Source: Brucella rhizosphaerae | GTDB taxonomy: Bacteria > Pseudomonadota > Alphaproteobacteria > Rhizobiales > Rhizobiaceae | DNA length: 64,000 nt | NCBI RefSeq assembly: GCF_002252475.1 | Contig: NZ_NNRK01000029.1 | Span: 1 to 64,000, forward strand | Reading direction: 5' to 3' | Part shown: positions 51,613 to 60,951 of the stretch, piece by piece | Layout: every line of letters begins with the position of its first letter | Numbering within the stretch: position 1 is the stretch's first letter | Program-made: the position numbers and the translations under genes | Notes under the pieces: model-generated | The model's input: only the letters and a program-made list of their open reading frames with translations | Told to the model about the DNA's origin: nothing | Database searches by the model: none

Positions 51613-53100
51613 ATGTTGCCGCAAAATCGCTGGCTCGTACTCGCAATCGTTTCCAGCGCGTTGTTCCTGATCGTTGTTGATATGACGGTCCTCTACACGG
51701 CACTGCCACGCCTCACTCATGATCTGGCGGCCAGCGCTTCGGAAAAGCTCTGGATCATGAACATCTACCCGCTGGTGGTTGCTGGCCTTCTGCCAGGCCT
51801 CGGCACACTGGGCGACAAGCTCGGCCACAAGCGCATGTTCATGAATGGTCTGGCCGTGTTCGGCCTGGCGTCGCTTTGTGCTGCGTACTCTCCTAACCCT
51901 GAAGTCCTGATCGCTGCCCGTGCCTTCCTTGCCTGCGGTGCCGCAATGATGATGCCTGCCACGCTGTCGATCATCCGCCTGACCTTCACTGATGAAAAAG
52001 AACGCTCACTCGCAATCGGCATCTGGGCTGCAATCGCTTCGGGCGGCGCTGCTATCGGCCCCGTCGCCGGTGGCGTGTTGCTTGAATATTTCTGGTGGGG
52101 TTCGGTATTCCTGATCAACGTGCCTGTTGTTCTGGTGGCTTTGGCTTTGTCTGCGATTAATCTCGAAAACCGCCCACTCGGCTCAAAGCGCAAATGGGAC
52201 CTTGTCGGTTCAATCCAGATCATGATTGGTCTGATCGCCCTCACCTATGCCGTCAAAGAACTGGCCAAGCGCGATGCGTCCATGACAATTTTCGCAGCAG
52301 CCCTCGTCATCGGCCTTATTGCCACGACAATATTCGTTCGCAGGCAGTTTGCGAGCGCTGAGCCGCTGATTGATTTCTCACTGTTCAAAACCCGACTGTT
52401 CTCGATGGGCGTGTTTGCAGCTCTTGTCGCATCCGGGTCTATGACTGGCATGGAACTCGTTTTCAGCCAGCGCATGCAATTGATCGAAGGCATGTCACCT
52501 TTGCAGGCTGGCCTTGTGCTCCTGCCTATTCCGTTGGCAGCATTTGTTGCAGGTCCCCTTGCAGGCATGCAATTGCCACGACTTGGCGCAGGCAAGGTAT
52601 TGTGGGCGTCGCTCGGTATCACAGCGCTTGGCGTCGTGATCTACATTCTGACCTACAAGCTCTCCACGCCGTTCTATCTTGCCGGACTAGCAGTTCTCGG
52701 GTTTGGCGTTGGTTGTGCGATGACAGGTGCATCATCTTCAATCATGGGGAATGCACCTGCGGAGAAGGCCGGCATGGCAGCGTCGGTCGAGGAAGTATCA
52801 TTCGAGCTCGGCAATGCGCTGGGTGTGACGATCTTCGGCACCATCCTGTCGGCTTTCTATACCGCAAGCCTCGTCCTGCCAGAGGGACGGAATATTCCGA
52901 ATATCGCCCGTGACAGTCTCGATGAAGCCTTGTTGACTGCGCAATCCTTGCCTCCAGAGGAGGCAAGCCTATTGACCAAACTGGCCGCATCTTCTTTTGA
53001 GAACGCCTATTTGGCAGTGATTGTCGCTACAGCTCTTCTGCTGATCTTTGCGACCATTGCAATTTACATTGTGCAACGCCGCAAAACCGAAATAGTGTGA
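51613..53100 (+). CDS. MFS drug-efflux transporter, DHA2 family (SmvA/QacA-like)
   Basis: A ~495-residue inner-membrane antiporter with 14 predicted membrane segments. The first segment has LFLIVVDMTVLYTALPRL, motif A is GTLGDKLGHKRMFM, and the WIMNIYPLVVAGLLPGLG and GPVAGGVLLEYFWWGSVFLIN segments are of the DHA2 group that exports quaternary ammonium compounds and methyl viologen. The ATG at 51613 gives SmvA-like length and leaves the palindromes non-coding; the frame is open back to 51505. Its stop lies four bases from the convergent cobE gene. Confidence 0.85.
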   Translation: MLPQNRWLVLAIVSSALFLIVVDMTVLYTALPRLTHDLAASASEKLWIMNIYPLVVAGLLPGLGTLGDKLGHKRMFMNGLAVFGLASLCAAYSPNPEVLIAARAFLACGAAMMMPATLSIIRLTFTDEKERSLAIGIWAAIASGGAAIGPVAGGVLLEYFWWGSVFLINVPVVLVALALSAINLENRPLGSKRKWDLVGSIQIMIGLIALTYAVKELAKRDASMTIFAAALVIGLIATTIFVRRQFASAEPLIDFSLFKTRLFSMGVFAALVASGSMTGMELVFSQRMQLIEGMSPLQAGLVLLPIPLAAFVAGPLAGMQLPRLGAGKVLWASLGITALGVVIYILTYKLSTPFYLAGLAVLGFGVGCAMTGASSSIMGNAPAEKAGMAASVEEVSFELGNALGVTIFGTILSAFYTASLVLPEGRNIPNIARDSLDEALLTAQSLPPEEASLLTKLAASSFENAYLAVIVATALLLIFATIAIYIVQRRKTEIV

Positions 53101-53104
53101 TCAA

Positions 53105-53497
53105 CTAAATACGTGTCACCGCCAGCGCTGCGGTGACACGGCCCCCCACTGTCTTTTCGACCATCAACAAAGCCTCTGGTCCTGCTGCAGCCAGCGCAGC
53201 CGATTCCGCGACGCCATGGCAACCAATTGTTGCGAAAACCACGTCCGAAGGGTTTTTGATTCGAGGAGCCTCTTCCTCAAGTAGCTCAGCACCAAAGAAG
53301 CACAAGCTACATTCATAATGCTCGGCAAGAGCGAGCCAGACTGGCTCATTCTGTTTGATATCGAGTGTTGCGATCTTATCGGGCTTTATCACACCGGCAT
53401 CGGCGAGAACCCTGTCCGCTAATGAAACAAGCTCCTCCAGCTTTACGCCCGAGGAGCTGCCCATTCCCAAAACAATGCGCTTTACGTCAGAGGCCAC
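53105..53497 (-). CDS. cobE: CobE (CbiG carboxy-terminal domain) cobalamin synthesis protein
   Basis: A ~130-residue protein matching the CobE/CbiG_C family: VLGMGSSSGVKLEELVSLA, IATLDIKQNEPVWLALAEHY, LCFFGAELL and GVAESAALAAAG. CobE is needed for aerobic cobalamin synthesis in P. denitrificans, but its reaction is not settled. The start is probably the GTG at 53497, overlapping the terB-like stop by 11 bases; the frame is open to 53557. Unlike the fused copy in cobJ, this one keeps the TxDxK motif. Confidence 0.85.
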   Translation of the reverse strand: MASDVKRIVLGMGSSSGVKLEELVSLADRVLADAGVIKPDKIATLDIKQNEPVWLALAEHYECSLCFFGAELLEEEAPRIKNPSDVVFATIGCHGVAESAALAAAGPEALLMVEKTVGGRVTAALAVTRI

Positions 53498-53936
53498 AGG
53501 GCGACGCTTGCTGCGCCTGACGCAAATCTTCAGCCGTGACCCCGAGAACATCAGCAATGCGCTTGATCATCGCCGTTTCAGATTGATCAATATGATTATC
53601 TGCACAGGCTATTCTCATCAAATCGCGCAGCAGCGATGCGCGACGCTCTGGTGCCATTTCAGCAAGCATACTGGCTGCCTGCTTCGTCGTGGTTTCATAT
53701 CCGAAATCCTTGAGATACTCGGTAACTTCCGGGAGTTCCTCCGCCGAAATACCAAAACTCTCTGAAGCTATTGCTTTAAAAGCCGCAATTTCAGCTGGAT
53801 GACGGTCGCCGTCGGCAAACACCACATGAAGCAGGAGAAGCAATTCCGAAGCGAGGGCCGGGTCTTCGGCTACACGCTGCACAGCGCTTTTTTTGCTGAG
53901 AAACGCAGTGATGCGTTCGAAAATGCTTTCACTCAT
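53487..53936 (-). CDS. TerB family (tellurite-resistance/DjlA-like) protein
   Basis: A 149-residue all-helical acidic protein with a TerB fold: LLLLLHVVFADGDRHPAEIAAF and LMRIACADNHIDQSETAMIKRIADVLGV carry two DxD..E metal-binding helices. TerB-like proteins bind divalent metal and are found in stress modules as well as alone; no other ter genes are present. Overlap with cobE suggests co-transcription but not necessarily a shared function. Confidence 0.82.
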   Translation of the reverse strand: MSESIFERITAFLSKKSAVQRVAEDPALASELLLLLHVVFADGDRHPAEIAAFKAIASESFGISAEELPEVTEYLKDFGYETTTKQAASMLAEMAPERRASLLRDLMRIACADNHIDQSETAMIKRIADVLGVTAEDLRQAQQASPCGL

Positions 53937-54115
53937 GGGCTACCCTCTCCTGTATTGCATTAGCAACTCTTTCTAATGATGCCCGAACCAGTAAACAACG
54001 CAAGCGCCACAATGCAACAGCTAAGGATTTTCGGAGGTGCCTTTAGCTCTACACCGTCTGGCGTAACGAGATTGTCTGCTCTATGTTGCGTCATCTCATC
54101 CCGGAATCCCCCTCC

Positions 54116-54901
54116 ATGCTTGAATTCTTCGACACCTTAACGCTTCTCCTGACCATGGCCGCTTTCATTGCAGGCATCATCGATTCGATCGCTGGTGGTG
54201 GCGGCATGATTACGATCCCCGCCCTGCTTCTGGCCGGGATTCCGCCTGTCGAAGCTCTGGGGACCAACAAGCTGCAAGGTCTGTTTGGATCGTCATCCGC
54301 CACAATCGCCTATGCACGCAAAGGCCATGTTAATATCCGGGCGCAATGGCCGGAAGCGCTTGCTTCACTCATTGGCTCGGTCTTTGGCGCACTGCTAGCG
54401 ACGGTCGTGCCAGTCGACATCATGCGCGCGGCACTGCCAATGCTGCTGATTGCCATTGCAATCTATTTTGCTGTGAAGCCAAGCCTTGGCGACGTAGACC
54501 GTGCACGTCGCATTGGTCCGTTCCTGTTTGGCGTCACCATCGTCCCACTGATTGGCTTTTATGATGGGCTGTTCGGCCCCGGCACCGGCTCATTCTTCAT
54601 GCTTGCCTTTGTCGCACTGGCAGGTTTTGGCGTCCTGAAAGCCACCGCTCACACCAAGCTGCTCAATTGCGCGTCAAATGTCGGTGGTTTTACCACTTTC
54701 GCGCTGGTTGGTGTCATCAACTGGAAAATCGGCATTTGCATGGGCGTAGCGCAATTTATCGGCGCGCAAATCGGCGCGAGCCTTGCCATGAAAATCGGCT
54801 CTCGCATCATCAAGCCATTGCTCATTGTCGTCAGCGTGGCGCTCGCCATTCGGCTGCTGATGGATGGCACCAATCCGTTGCGTCAGTGGATCGGATTTTA
54901 A
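54116..54901 (+). CDS. TSUP family permease (TauE/SafE)
   Basis: A 261-residue inner-membrane protein with about eight hydrophobic segments. The two TSUP half-repeats are marked by FIAGIIDSIAGGGGMITIPALLL and LIGFYDGLFGPGTGSFFMLAFV. Family members move sulfite, sulfonates or other organic anions. The ATG at 54116 gives the common amino terminus; a further ATG lies in frame at 54083. The 3' end overlaps the convergent EamA gene by four bases. Confidence 0.87.
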   Translation: MLEFFDTLTLLLTMAAFIAGIIDSIAGGGGMITIPALLLAGIPPVEALGTNKLQGLFGSSSATIAYARKGHVNIRAQWPEALASLIGSVFGALLATVVPVDIMRAALPMLLIAIAIYFAVKPSLGDVDRARRIGPFLFGVTIVPLIGFYDGLFGPGTGSFFMLAFVALAGFGVLKATAHTKLLNCASNVGGFTTFALVGVINWKIGICMGVAQFIGAQIGASLAMKIGSRIIKPLLIVVSVALAIRLLMDGTNPLRQWIGF

Positions 54902-55326
54902 ACCCGAAGCGCTACCAGCACCACGCCGCAGCCGATCAGCACAATGCCGAACCAGTTAATGGCTGACATGCGTTCGCCGAGAAACGCTGCGCCAAACAAT
55001 GCCACCAGCACGACTGATAGCTTATCGACGGGCGCAACTCGCGCCGCATCACCCATCTGCAAAGCTCGGAAATAAGCCAGCCATGACGCCCCCGTGGCTA
55101 AGCCCGACAACACAAGAAACAGCCATGACCTTGCAGAAATATCACCCGGCCTCTGCCATTGCCCGGTGACGGTCAGAAACAGGCAAAGCGCACCGATGAT
55201 CACCAGAGTACGGACCAGCGTGGCAAAATCCGAGTTGATGCCCTGAATACCGATTTTTGCAAAAATTGCGGTCAGGGCGGCAAAGACCGCCGACATCAAT
55301 GCCCAGAATTGCCAGCTCATTGCCAT
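54898..55326 (-). CDS. Half-size EamA/DMT transporter
   Basis: A 142-residue membrane protein with about five hydrophobic segments making a single EamA domain: ALMSAVFAALTAIFAKIGIQGI, ASWLAYFRALQMGDAARVAPVDKLSVVLVAL and NWFGIVLIGCGVVLVAL. Most DMT transporters are double this size, so this should work as a dimer. It starts two bases after cobO on the same strand, at the end of the B12 block. A cobalt, corrinoid or precursor cargo is only a guess from context. Confidence 0.8.
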   Translation of the reverse strand: MAMSWQFWALMSAVFAALTAIFAKIGIQGINSDFATLVRTLVIIGALCLFLTVTGQWQRPGDISARSWLFLVLSGLATGASWLAYFRALQMGDAARVAPVDKLSVVLVALFGAAFLGERMSAINWFGIVLIGCGVVLVALRV

Positions 55327-55328
55327 GA

Positions 55329-55967
55329 TCAGAACTCGATACCTTTTTGTGCTCTTACGCCCGAACGGAAGGGATGTTTGATCATTTCCATCTCGGTTAC
55401 AAGGTCTGCAGCTTCGATAAGCTCATCCTTGGCATTACGACCCGTGATGATGACATGCTTCATTTCCGGCTTGTTCCTGAGCACTTCGATAACTTCCTCA
55501 ACAGGCAGATAGTCATAGCGCAAGACGATATTGAGCTCGTCGCACAGAACCATATCAAGGCTTTCATCCATGATCATGGCCTTGGCCTGTTCCCATGCAC
55601 CGCGAGCCATTTCAATGTCGCGGACACGGTCCTGCGTTTCCCAGGTAAAGCCTTCCCCAAGCGCCGAAATCGTCACCTGTTCAGGAAATTTCTCCAGAAC
55701 CCAACGTTCCCCTGTGTCCCACGAGCCTTTGACGAACTGCACGATGCCGATCTTCATACCATGCCCCAGCGCACGGAAAGCCATGCCGAACCCTGCGGTC
55801 GACTTGCCTTTACCCTTGCCGGTATTGACAATGATAAGGCCTTTTTCTGCCGTCTTGGTGGCCTGTATCTTGTCGCGTGCGACCTTCTTCTTGCGCATCT
55901 TATCCGCATGACGGGCATTCAGTTCTTCTTCCGTCATCGAAAGAAGTTTTGCAGATTTCTCAGCCAT
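55329..55967 (-). CDS. cobO: Corrinoid adenosyltransferase CobO (BtuR/CobA type)
   Basis: A 212-residue enzyme that transfers adenosyl from ATP to Co(I)-corrinoid. The P-loop-like GKGKGKSTAGFGMAFRALG is near residue 50, then GEGFTWETQD and LCDELNIVLRYDYLP. A charged amino-terminal ~45 residues precede the core. It follows cobN on the same strand across a 159-base spacer holding a repeat. CobR nearby provides the Co(I) form. Confidence 0.95.
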   Translation of the reverse strand: MAEKSAKLLSMTEEELNARHADKMRKKKVARDKIQATKTAEKGLIIVNTGKGKGKSTAGFGMAFRALGHGMKIGIVQFVKGSWDTGERWVLEKFPEQVTISALGEGFTWETQDRVRDIEMARGAWEQAKAMIMDESLDMVLCDELNIVLRYDYLPVEEVIEVLRNKPEMKHVIITGRNAKDELIEAADLVTEMEMIKHPFRSGVRAQKGIEF

Positions 55968-55983
55968 TTAATGCCTCCTTATC

Positions 55984-56110
55984 ATAGCATTTCCAGCAAA
56001 AGTGCGAAGCAGTTTTGCGTAGGATAATGCGTAAAAACAAATAGTTACAGCATCTTCAACGATTCAGTCTTAACTGGATCCGCTGTAACGCGTGATCTCA
56101 TCCGAAAAGT
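55984..56110. repeat. Palindromic element between cobN and cobO
   Basis: GCATTTCCAGCAAAAGTGCG, then AAGCAGTTTTGCG and, after ~40 bases, GATTCAGTCTTAACTGGATCC. The AAGTGCGAAGCAGTTTTGCG core also occurs at about 6530-6555, so this is a subtype of the dispersed element. Confidence 0.6.
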
Positions 56111-56126
56111 CAGCAACGTTTCGGGG

Positions 56127-59100
56127 TCAGGTGCCCGGATTCACTTTCATGAGTTGTTCAAGTGCAAATCGCGCTGAATTGGAGCGTGGTGTCCAAAACC
56201 CGCGTTCGATTGCTTCATTCAGTTTTGCCGCAGTCTCTGCCAGTGCCGCCGGGTTTTTCTCAAGTATAAAATCCTGCACTGACTTGTCGGCGATATAGGC
56301 TTGATAAACCACCTCGAAATGATGATTTCCGACCTTGCCAGTGGTCGCTGCAAAAGCAAACAGATAGTCGACTGTGGCCGCAATTTCAGCCGCGCCCTTA
56401 TAGCCATGGCGCATGACACCAGCGATCCATTTAGGATTTGCAGCCCGCCCTCGCACGACGCGCGAAAGCTCTTCTTCCAGCGTGCGGATTACCGGCTTTT
56501 CTGGCCGCGAGTGGTCATTGTGATAAACCTCCGGCATTGCACCGGTCAGCTTCTCGACCGTTGCGGCCATACCGCCCTCAAACTGATAATAATCGTCACT
56601 GTCGAGCAGATCATGCTCGCGATTATCCTGATTTTGTACCACGGCCTGCACGGATCGCAGACGCTCTTCGAGAAGTCCGCGCTCGGCTTGACCGTCTTCG
56701 CCCGCTCCATAAGCGTAGCCACCCCAGACAAGCCATGCCTCGGCCAGATCGTTACGACCAGCCCAGCCCTTTTCATCAATCAAGGCCTGCAAACCTGCAC
56801 CATAGGCACCGGGTTTTGAACCGAACACCCGATAACCTGCGCGGCGGTCTGCGGTCTTTTCATCCGCACCGCTTGCAATCAGCCGCTCTCGCTCCGCCTT
56901 TATGCGTGCAGCTATGGGGTTGTCATCCACGTCTTCATCAAGTGCGCCGACAGCGCGCACAGCTTTATCAAACAGAGCAATCTGCTCTGGAAAAGCATCA
57001 CGGAAAAAGCCGGAGATACGCAAAGTCACGTCCACACGTGGACGCCCAAGCTTTGCGAGCGGGACAATCTCATAGCCCGTGACCCGGCGCGAGGCCATAT
57101 CCCAAACCGGCTTCACGCCGATAAGCGCCAAGGCCTGCGCAATGTCATCGCCACCGGTACGCATGTTGGACGTGCCCCAAGCCGTCAGGCCAAACGACGT
57201 TGGCCATTCACCATGATCCTGCGTGTAGCGGGTGATTAGCAGTTCTGCGGATTTACGCCCAAGGTCCCATGCGGCGGGAGTTGGTACGGCCCGGCTATCA
57301 GTTGAAAAGAAGTTGCGCCCTGTCGGCAGCACATCGGGCCGACCACGTGTCGGCGCACCAGATGGCCCCGGCGGAACAAAACAACCCGAAATCGCAGACA
57401 AAAATCCGTCGATCTCGGACGGCCCGCACGACACCACCATCGTGCGCAAATGTTCATTAATTGCTTGCAGCACGGCCAGAGTTGCAAGCCAATCTGCCGG
57501 ACAGACCGCTTCACTGGCAACAAATTGCGCGGCAAGCAGTTCAATACGCTCAACCGTATCGCCTGCAATACGCCAACTGGCCGTGCTTACCGCCGCCAGC
57601 GGCTCTGGCTGTGGTCCTGTCCAAGGATCAGACATCACACAATCAAGCGGATCAAAACCTTCGCCAAGCCCTGCATCACGGGCAATCGCTCTTTGCAGGC
57701 TCTGATCGCCCGGCAATCCACCCAGCGAAAGTGGAATGCCGCGTGGTACACGCGCCAGCGCGACAAGAAGATCGGTCAGCAACCGTCCTTCTGGTGCCAG
57801 ACCGAAAATATGTAAGCCATCGCGGATCTGCATTTCTTTGAGATCACAAAGATAGGCGTCAAGCTTTTGCAGCGCCATGTCTTCATCATCATGGGCATGA
57901 ATGCCGGCATCACGATCAAGGCCAATATCACGGACCAGATCAAGGATTTGCCCTTTGAGCCGCAACAGACGTCGCGGATCAACGCCCGACGCCTCATAAT
58001 ATTCGTCCACCAATGCTTCGAGGTCTTTGAGCGGCCCATAGCTTTCGGCACGTGTCAGCGGCGGTGTCAGATGATCAATGATCACTGCACCTGCACGACG
58101 CTTGGCCTGAGTACCCTCACCCGGATCATTCACAATGAACGGATAGACATGAGGCATCGGCCCCAACACGGCTTCCGGATAACAGTTTTCAGACAACGCC
58201 AAAGCCTTGCCGGGAAGCCATTCCAGATTGCCATGTTTGCCCATATGAACAATGGCATCAACGCCCGCCACTTCCCGCAGATAAGCATAGAAAGCCATAT
58301 AACCATGCGGCGGCACAAGATCAGGCGAATGATAGGTTTCCTTGGGATCGATATTAAACCCGCGTGCAGGCTGAATACCAACGAGCGTTTCACCAAACCG
58401 CATCAACGGCAAAGCAAGGGCAGTGAGCTCATTCGCAAAATAAGGATCGTTCTCCGGTGTGCCCCATCGCGCGGTCACTGCATCCTGAATCACATTGGGA
58501 AGCGTTTCAAAGAAGCGCTTGTATTGATTCAAGGAAATGATCTCACGGATTTCGCGACCATCACGCGCAGCATTGGTAGGCCCGGCCATAATTTGGCGCA
58601 TCAGGTCATCGCTGTCGGCTGGAATATCGCCAACCACATAGCCCGCGCCTTTCATAGCGCGCAAAACTTCGACCGTTCCGGCTGGCGTATCAAGCCCGAC
58701 GCCATTGCCAAGCCGCCCATCACGATTTGGATAATTGGCGAGGATCAGCGCAATGCGGCGCGCACACGCATTCTTTCGCTTCAGCCTCACCCAATTGGCA
58801 GCGAGTTCGGCCACAAACGCAACGCGGCCCGCATCTGGTTCGTGGGTGACAATATTTGCCTCAACCGAGGCATCAAATTGCTTGGCCGACTTGAAGGAAA
58901 CAGCGCGTGACAGCACACGCCCATCCACTTCTGGCAGCGCGACATTCATCGCAAGATCGCGCGCAAGCAGGCCCTGCTGCGAAGCTTCCCATGTCGCTTT
59001 CGGCGTTCCGGAGAAAATCACCTGCAAAACCATATTGCCGCGCTTATCAAGCACAGTAGCTTTACGCTCCGCGCCCGGCGAGGAAATGGCGAAGCCAGTG

Positions 59101-59894
59101 GCATTGAGTACAATATCAGGCGTGCAATCTTCAAACACCCCATCAACGACGGCCGCCGACAGCCGGTCCTTGAGGCTCGAAACAAAAATCGGCAACGGGT
59201 TGAGACCCTGCGCCTGCAAAGCAACAATCAGCGCTTCAACTGGTTGCGTCTGACCGCTCTGCACCAGCGCACGGTAAAATATGATTGCTGCAACCGGGCC
59301 GCTGGCATCCAGCCAATGGCGTTTGATACTATCGAGCGACGATACCGCATCATCCGGCCACCACAGCCCGGCTTTCAGTAAGGGGGCTGCCTCTTCCGGC
59401 TTTTCAGAGTCTGAAACCAGTGCTGTGCAGTAGCTCAAGAACGCGATCGTATTCGCCGTTCCGCCTTCGATCAGATAATGCCAAAGCGCCTCGCGCTCCG
59501 CAGCAGACACATTGGAAAACCTGTCGAGGCCATGATCAGGCTTATCATCACCCGGCAGCACGGCAATCTTTATACCATGCGTAAGCGCACAGGCATGCAG
59601 GGCCTCAAGCCCATAAGGCCAGTAGGTTTCACCGCCAATGATGCGCACCACGATCAGCTTCGCATGACGTGCCGTACGCTCCACATAGGTATCCACCGAC
59701 ATGGGATGGGTTAGGCTCAGGAAATTGGCGAGCCGCAGGCTTGGCAAGCCGTGCGCAAACTTATGGGCTTGGGCAAGGCTTGCCAATTCTGTGTCGGCGG
59801 CAGAAAGAAACAATATGTCGCCCGGAGTCTGGCCAAGATCAATGGCCTCGTTGCCGTCGCTGATTGTTCCTTGTCTCGCGAGCAGAAGATGCAT
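56127..59894 (-). CDS. cobN: Cobaltochelatase subunit CobN
   Basis: A 1255-residue large subunit of the ATP-dependent cobalt chelatase that inserts cobalt into hydrogenobyrinic acid a,c-diamide. The CobN/BchH family region is seen in VHMGKHGNLEWLPGKALALSE-type residues (HMGKHGNLEWLPGKA near 545), YPFIVNDPGEGTQAKRR, ILANYPNRDGRLGNGVGLDTP and the late GYKGAAEIAATVDYLFAFAAT. Length is close to normal. It needs CobS and CobT, which are not in this window. Large open frames on the opposite strand are shadows. Confidence 0.96.
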   Translation of the reverse strand: MHLLLARQGTISDGNEAIDLGQTPGDILFLSAADTELASLAQAHKFAHGLPSLRLANFLSLTHPMSVDTYVERTARHAKLIVVRIIGGETYWPYGLEALHACALTHGIKIAVLPGDDKPDHGLDRFSNVSAAEREALWHYLIEGGTANTIAFLSYCTALVSDSEKPEEAAPLLKAGLWWPDDAVSSLDSIKRHWLDASGPVAAIIFYRALVQSGQTQPVEALIVALQAQGLNPLPIFVSSLKDRLSAAVVDGVFEDCTPDIVLNATGFAISSPGAERKATVLDKRGNMVLQVIFSGTPKATWEASQQGLLARDLAMNVALPEVDGRVLSRAVSFKSAKQFDASVEANIVTHEPDAGRVAFVAELAANWVRLKRKNACARRIALILANYPNRDGRLGNGVGLDTPAGTVEVLRAMKGAGYVVGDIPADSDDLMRQIMAGPTNAARDGREIREIISLNQYKRFFETLPNVIQDAVTARWGTPENDPYFANELTALALPLMRFGETLVGIQPARGFNIDPKETYHSPDLVPPHGYMAFYAYLREVAGVDAIVHMGKHGNLEWLPGKALALSENCYPEAVLGPMPHVYPFIVNDPGEGTQAKRRAGAVIIDHLTPPLTRAESYGPLKDLEALVDEYYEASGVDPRRLLRLKGQILDLVRDIGLDRDAGIHAHDDEDMALQKLDAYLCDLKEMQIRDGLHIFGLAPEGRLLTDLLVALARVPRGIPLSLGGLPGDQSLQRAIARDAGLGEGFDPLDCVMSDPWTGPQPEPLAAVSTASWRIAGDTVERIELLAAQFVASEAVCPADWLATLAVLQAINEHLRTMVVSCGPSEIDGFLSAISGCFVPPGPSGAPTRGRPDVLPTGRNFFSTDSRAVPTPAAWDLGRKSAELLITRYTQDHGEWPTSFGLTAWGTSNMRTGGDDIAQALALIGVKPVWDMASRRVTGYEIVPLAKLGRPRVDVTLRISGFFRDAFPEQIALFDKAVRAVGALDEDVDDNPIAARIKAERERLIASGADEKTADRRAGYRVFGSKPGAYGAGLQALIDEKGWAGRNDLAEAWLVWGGYAYGAGEDGQAERGLLEERLRSVQAVVQNQDNREHDLLDSDDYYQFEGGMAATVEKLTGAMPEVYHNDHSRPEKPVIRTLEEELSRVVRGRAANPKWIAGVMRHGYKGAAEIAATVDYLFAFAATTGKVGNHHFEVVYQAYIADKSVQDFILEKNPAALAETAAKLNEAIERGFWTPRSNSARFALEQLMKVNPGT

Positions 59895-59897
59895 GGA

Positions 59898-60947
59898 TTA
59901 AACGGCGTCTTTCACCGCTGTGGCAATTGCTGCTTCATCAATGTCATGCAGGCCAATGACAACGAGACGCGTCTTGCGATCCTCTCCCGCACCCCATGGG
60001 CGATCGAAATAATGCTCGATGCGCGAACCAACCGCCTGCACGACCAGACGCATTGGCTTGCCCGGCACGTCGACAAAGCCTTTAAGACGCAGCACATCGT
60101 GATCGGCGATAATCGCTTTCAGCTTTTCAGCAAATGCTTTGGGATCGGCAACCGATCCAGCTTCAACGATAAAGCTCTCAAATTCATCATGATCATGTTC
60201 ATGACCATCGGCATGATGGATTTCATGATGCGATTTGCGGTTTGAAATATCGTCTTCCGTGCCAACACCAAGGCCAAGCAGCACATCGGCACCAAGCTTG
60301 CCGAAGCTGGCCGGAACCATGTTGACGCGGCGCGACGAACGTTCAGCAACATCGGCCTTTACCTGCTCCAGCCTGGCCGGATCAACAAGATCGGATTTGT
60401 TGAGAACAATCAGATCAGCGGCATGAATCTGATCCTCAAAAAGTTCCTCTAAAGGGCTTTCATGATCAAGAGATTCATCAGCCGCGCGTTGCGCATCGAC
60501 CTTGTCATGATCGTCAGCAAAACGGCCTTCAGCAACGGCTGCTGCATCAATAACGGTAACCACGCCATCGACTGTGACCTGTGTCTTGATTTCCGGCCAG
60601 TTGAAAGCCGCGACCAGCGGCTGCGGCAACGCCAGACCGGAGGTTTCAATGACGATATGATCGGGGCGGTCAGGACGATCCAGAAGCTTGGTCATCGTCG
60701 GGATAAAATCATCGGCAACGGTGCAGCAAATGCAGCCATTATTCAGCTCAATAATATCTTCCTCGCGGCAGCTCTCAATGCCACAACCTTTCAGAATACC
60801 GCCATCAACGCCGAGATCGCCAAACTCATTGATGATGAGCGCAATCCGCTTGCCATTGGCATTTTCCAGCAAGTTGCGGATCATCGTGGTTTTGCCGGAA
60901 CCCAGAAAGCCGGTGATCACGGTTGCCGGAATTTTTTGTCCCTGCAT
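59898..60947 (-). CDS. cobW: CobW family GTPase (metallochaperone)
   Basis: A 349-residue P-loop GTPase: Walker A GFLGSGKTTMIRNLL, the GCICC metal motif in NNGCICCTVADDF, NKSDLV, and a histidine/aspartate-rich loop (HHEIHHADGHEHDHDEF, near 240-255) before the carboxy-terminal CobW_C domain. CobW is thought to deliver cobalt to the chelatase. It lies directly between cobP and cobN with gaps of 3-4 bases. Confidence 0.95.
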   Translation of the reverse strand: MQGQKIPATVITGFLGSGKTTMIRNLLENANGKRIALIINEFGDLGVDGGILKGCGIESCREEDIIELNNGCICCTVADDFIPTMTKLLDRPDRPDHIVIETSGLALPQPLVAAFNWPEIKTQVTVDGVVTVIDAAAVAEGRFADDHDKVDAQRAADESLDHESPLEELFEDQIHAADLIVLNKSDLVDPARLEQVKADVAERSSRRVNMVPASFGKLGADVLLGLGVGTEDDISNRKSHHEIHHADGHEHDHDEFESFIVEAGSVADPKAFAEKLKAIIADHDVLRLKGFVDVPGKPMRLVVQAVGSRIEHYFDRPWGAGEDRKTRLVVIGLHDIDEAAIATAVKDAV

Positions 60948-60951
60948 CGAA

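Noticed and set aside
57867..58910. 347-codon open frame on the plus strand
   Set aside because: It lies wholly antisense to cobN, has no recognisable domain or ribosome-binding site, and is explained by codon bias of the real gene. The same applies to other long antisense frames within cobN (for example 56438-57082).
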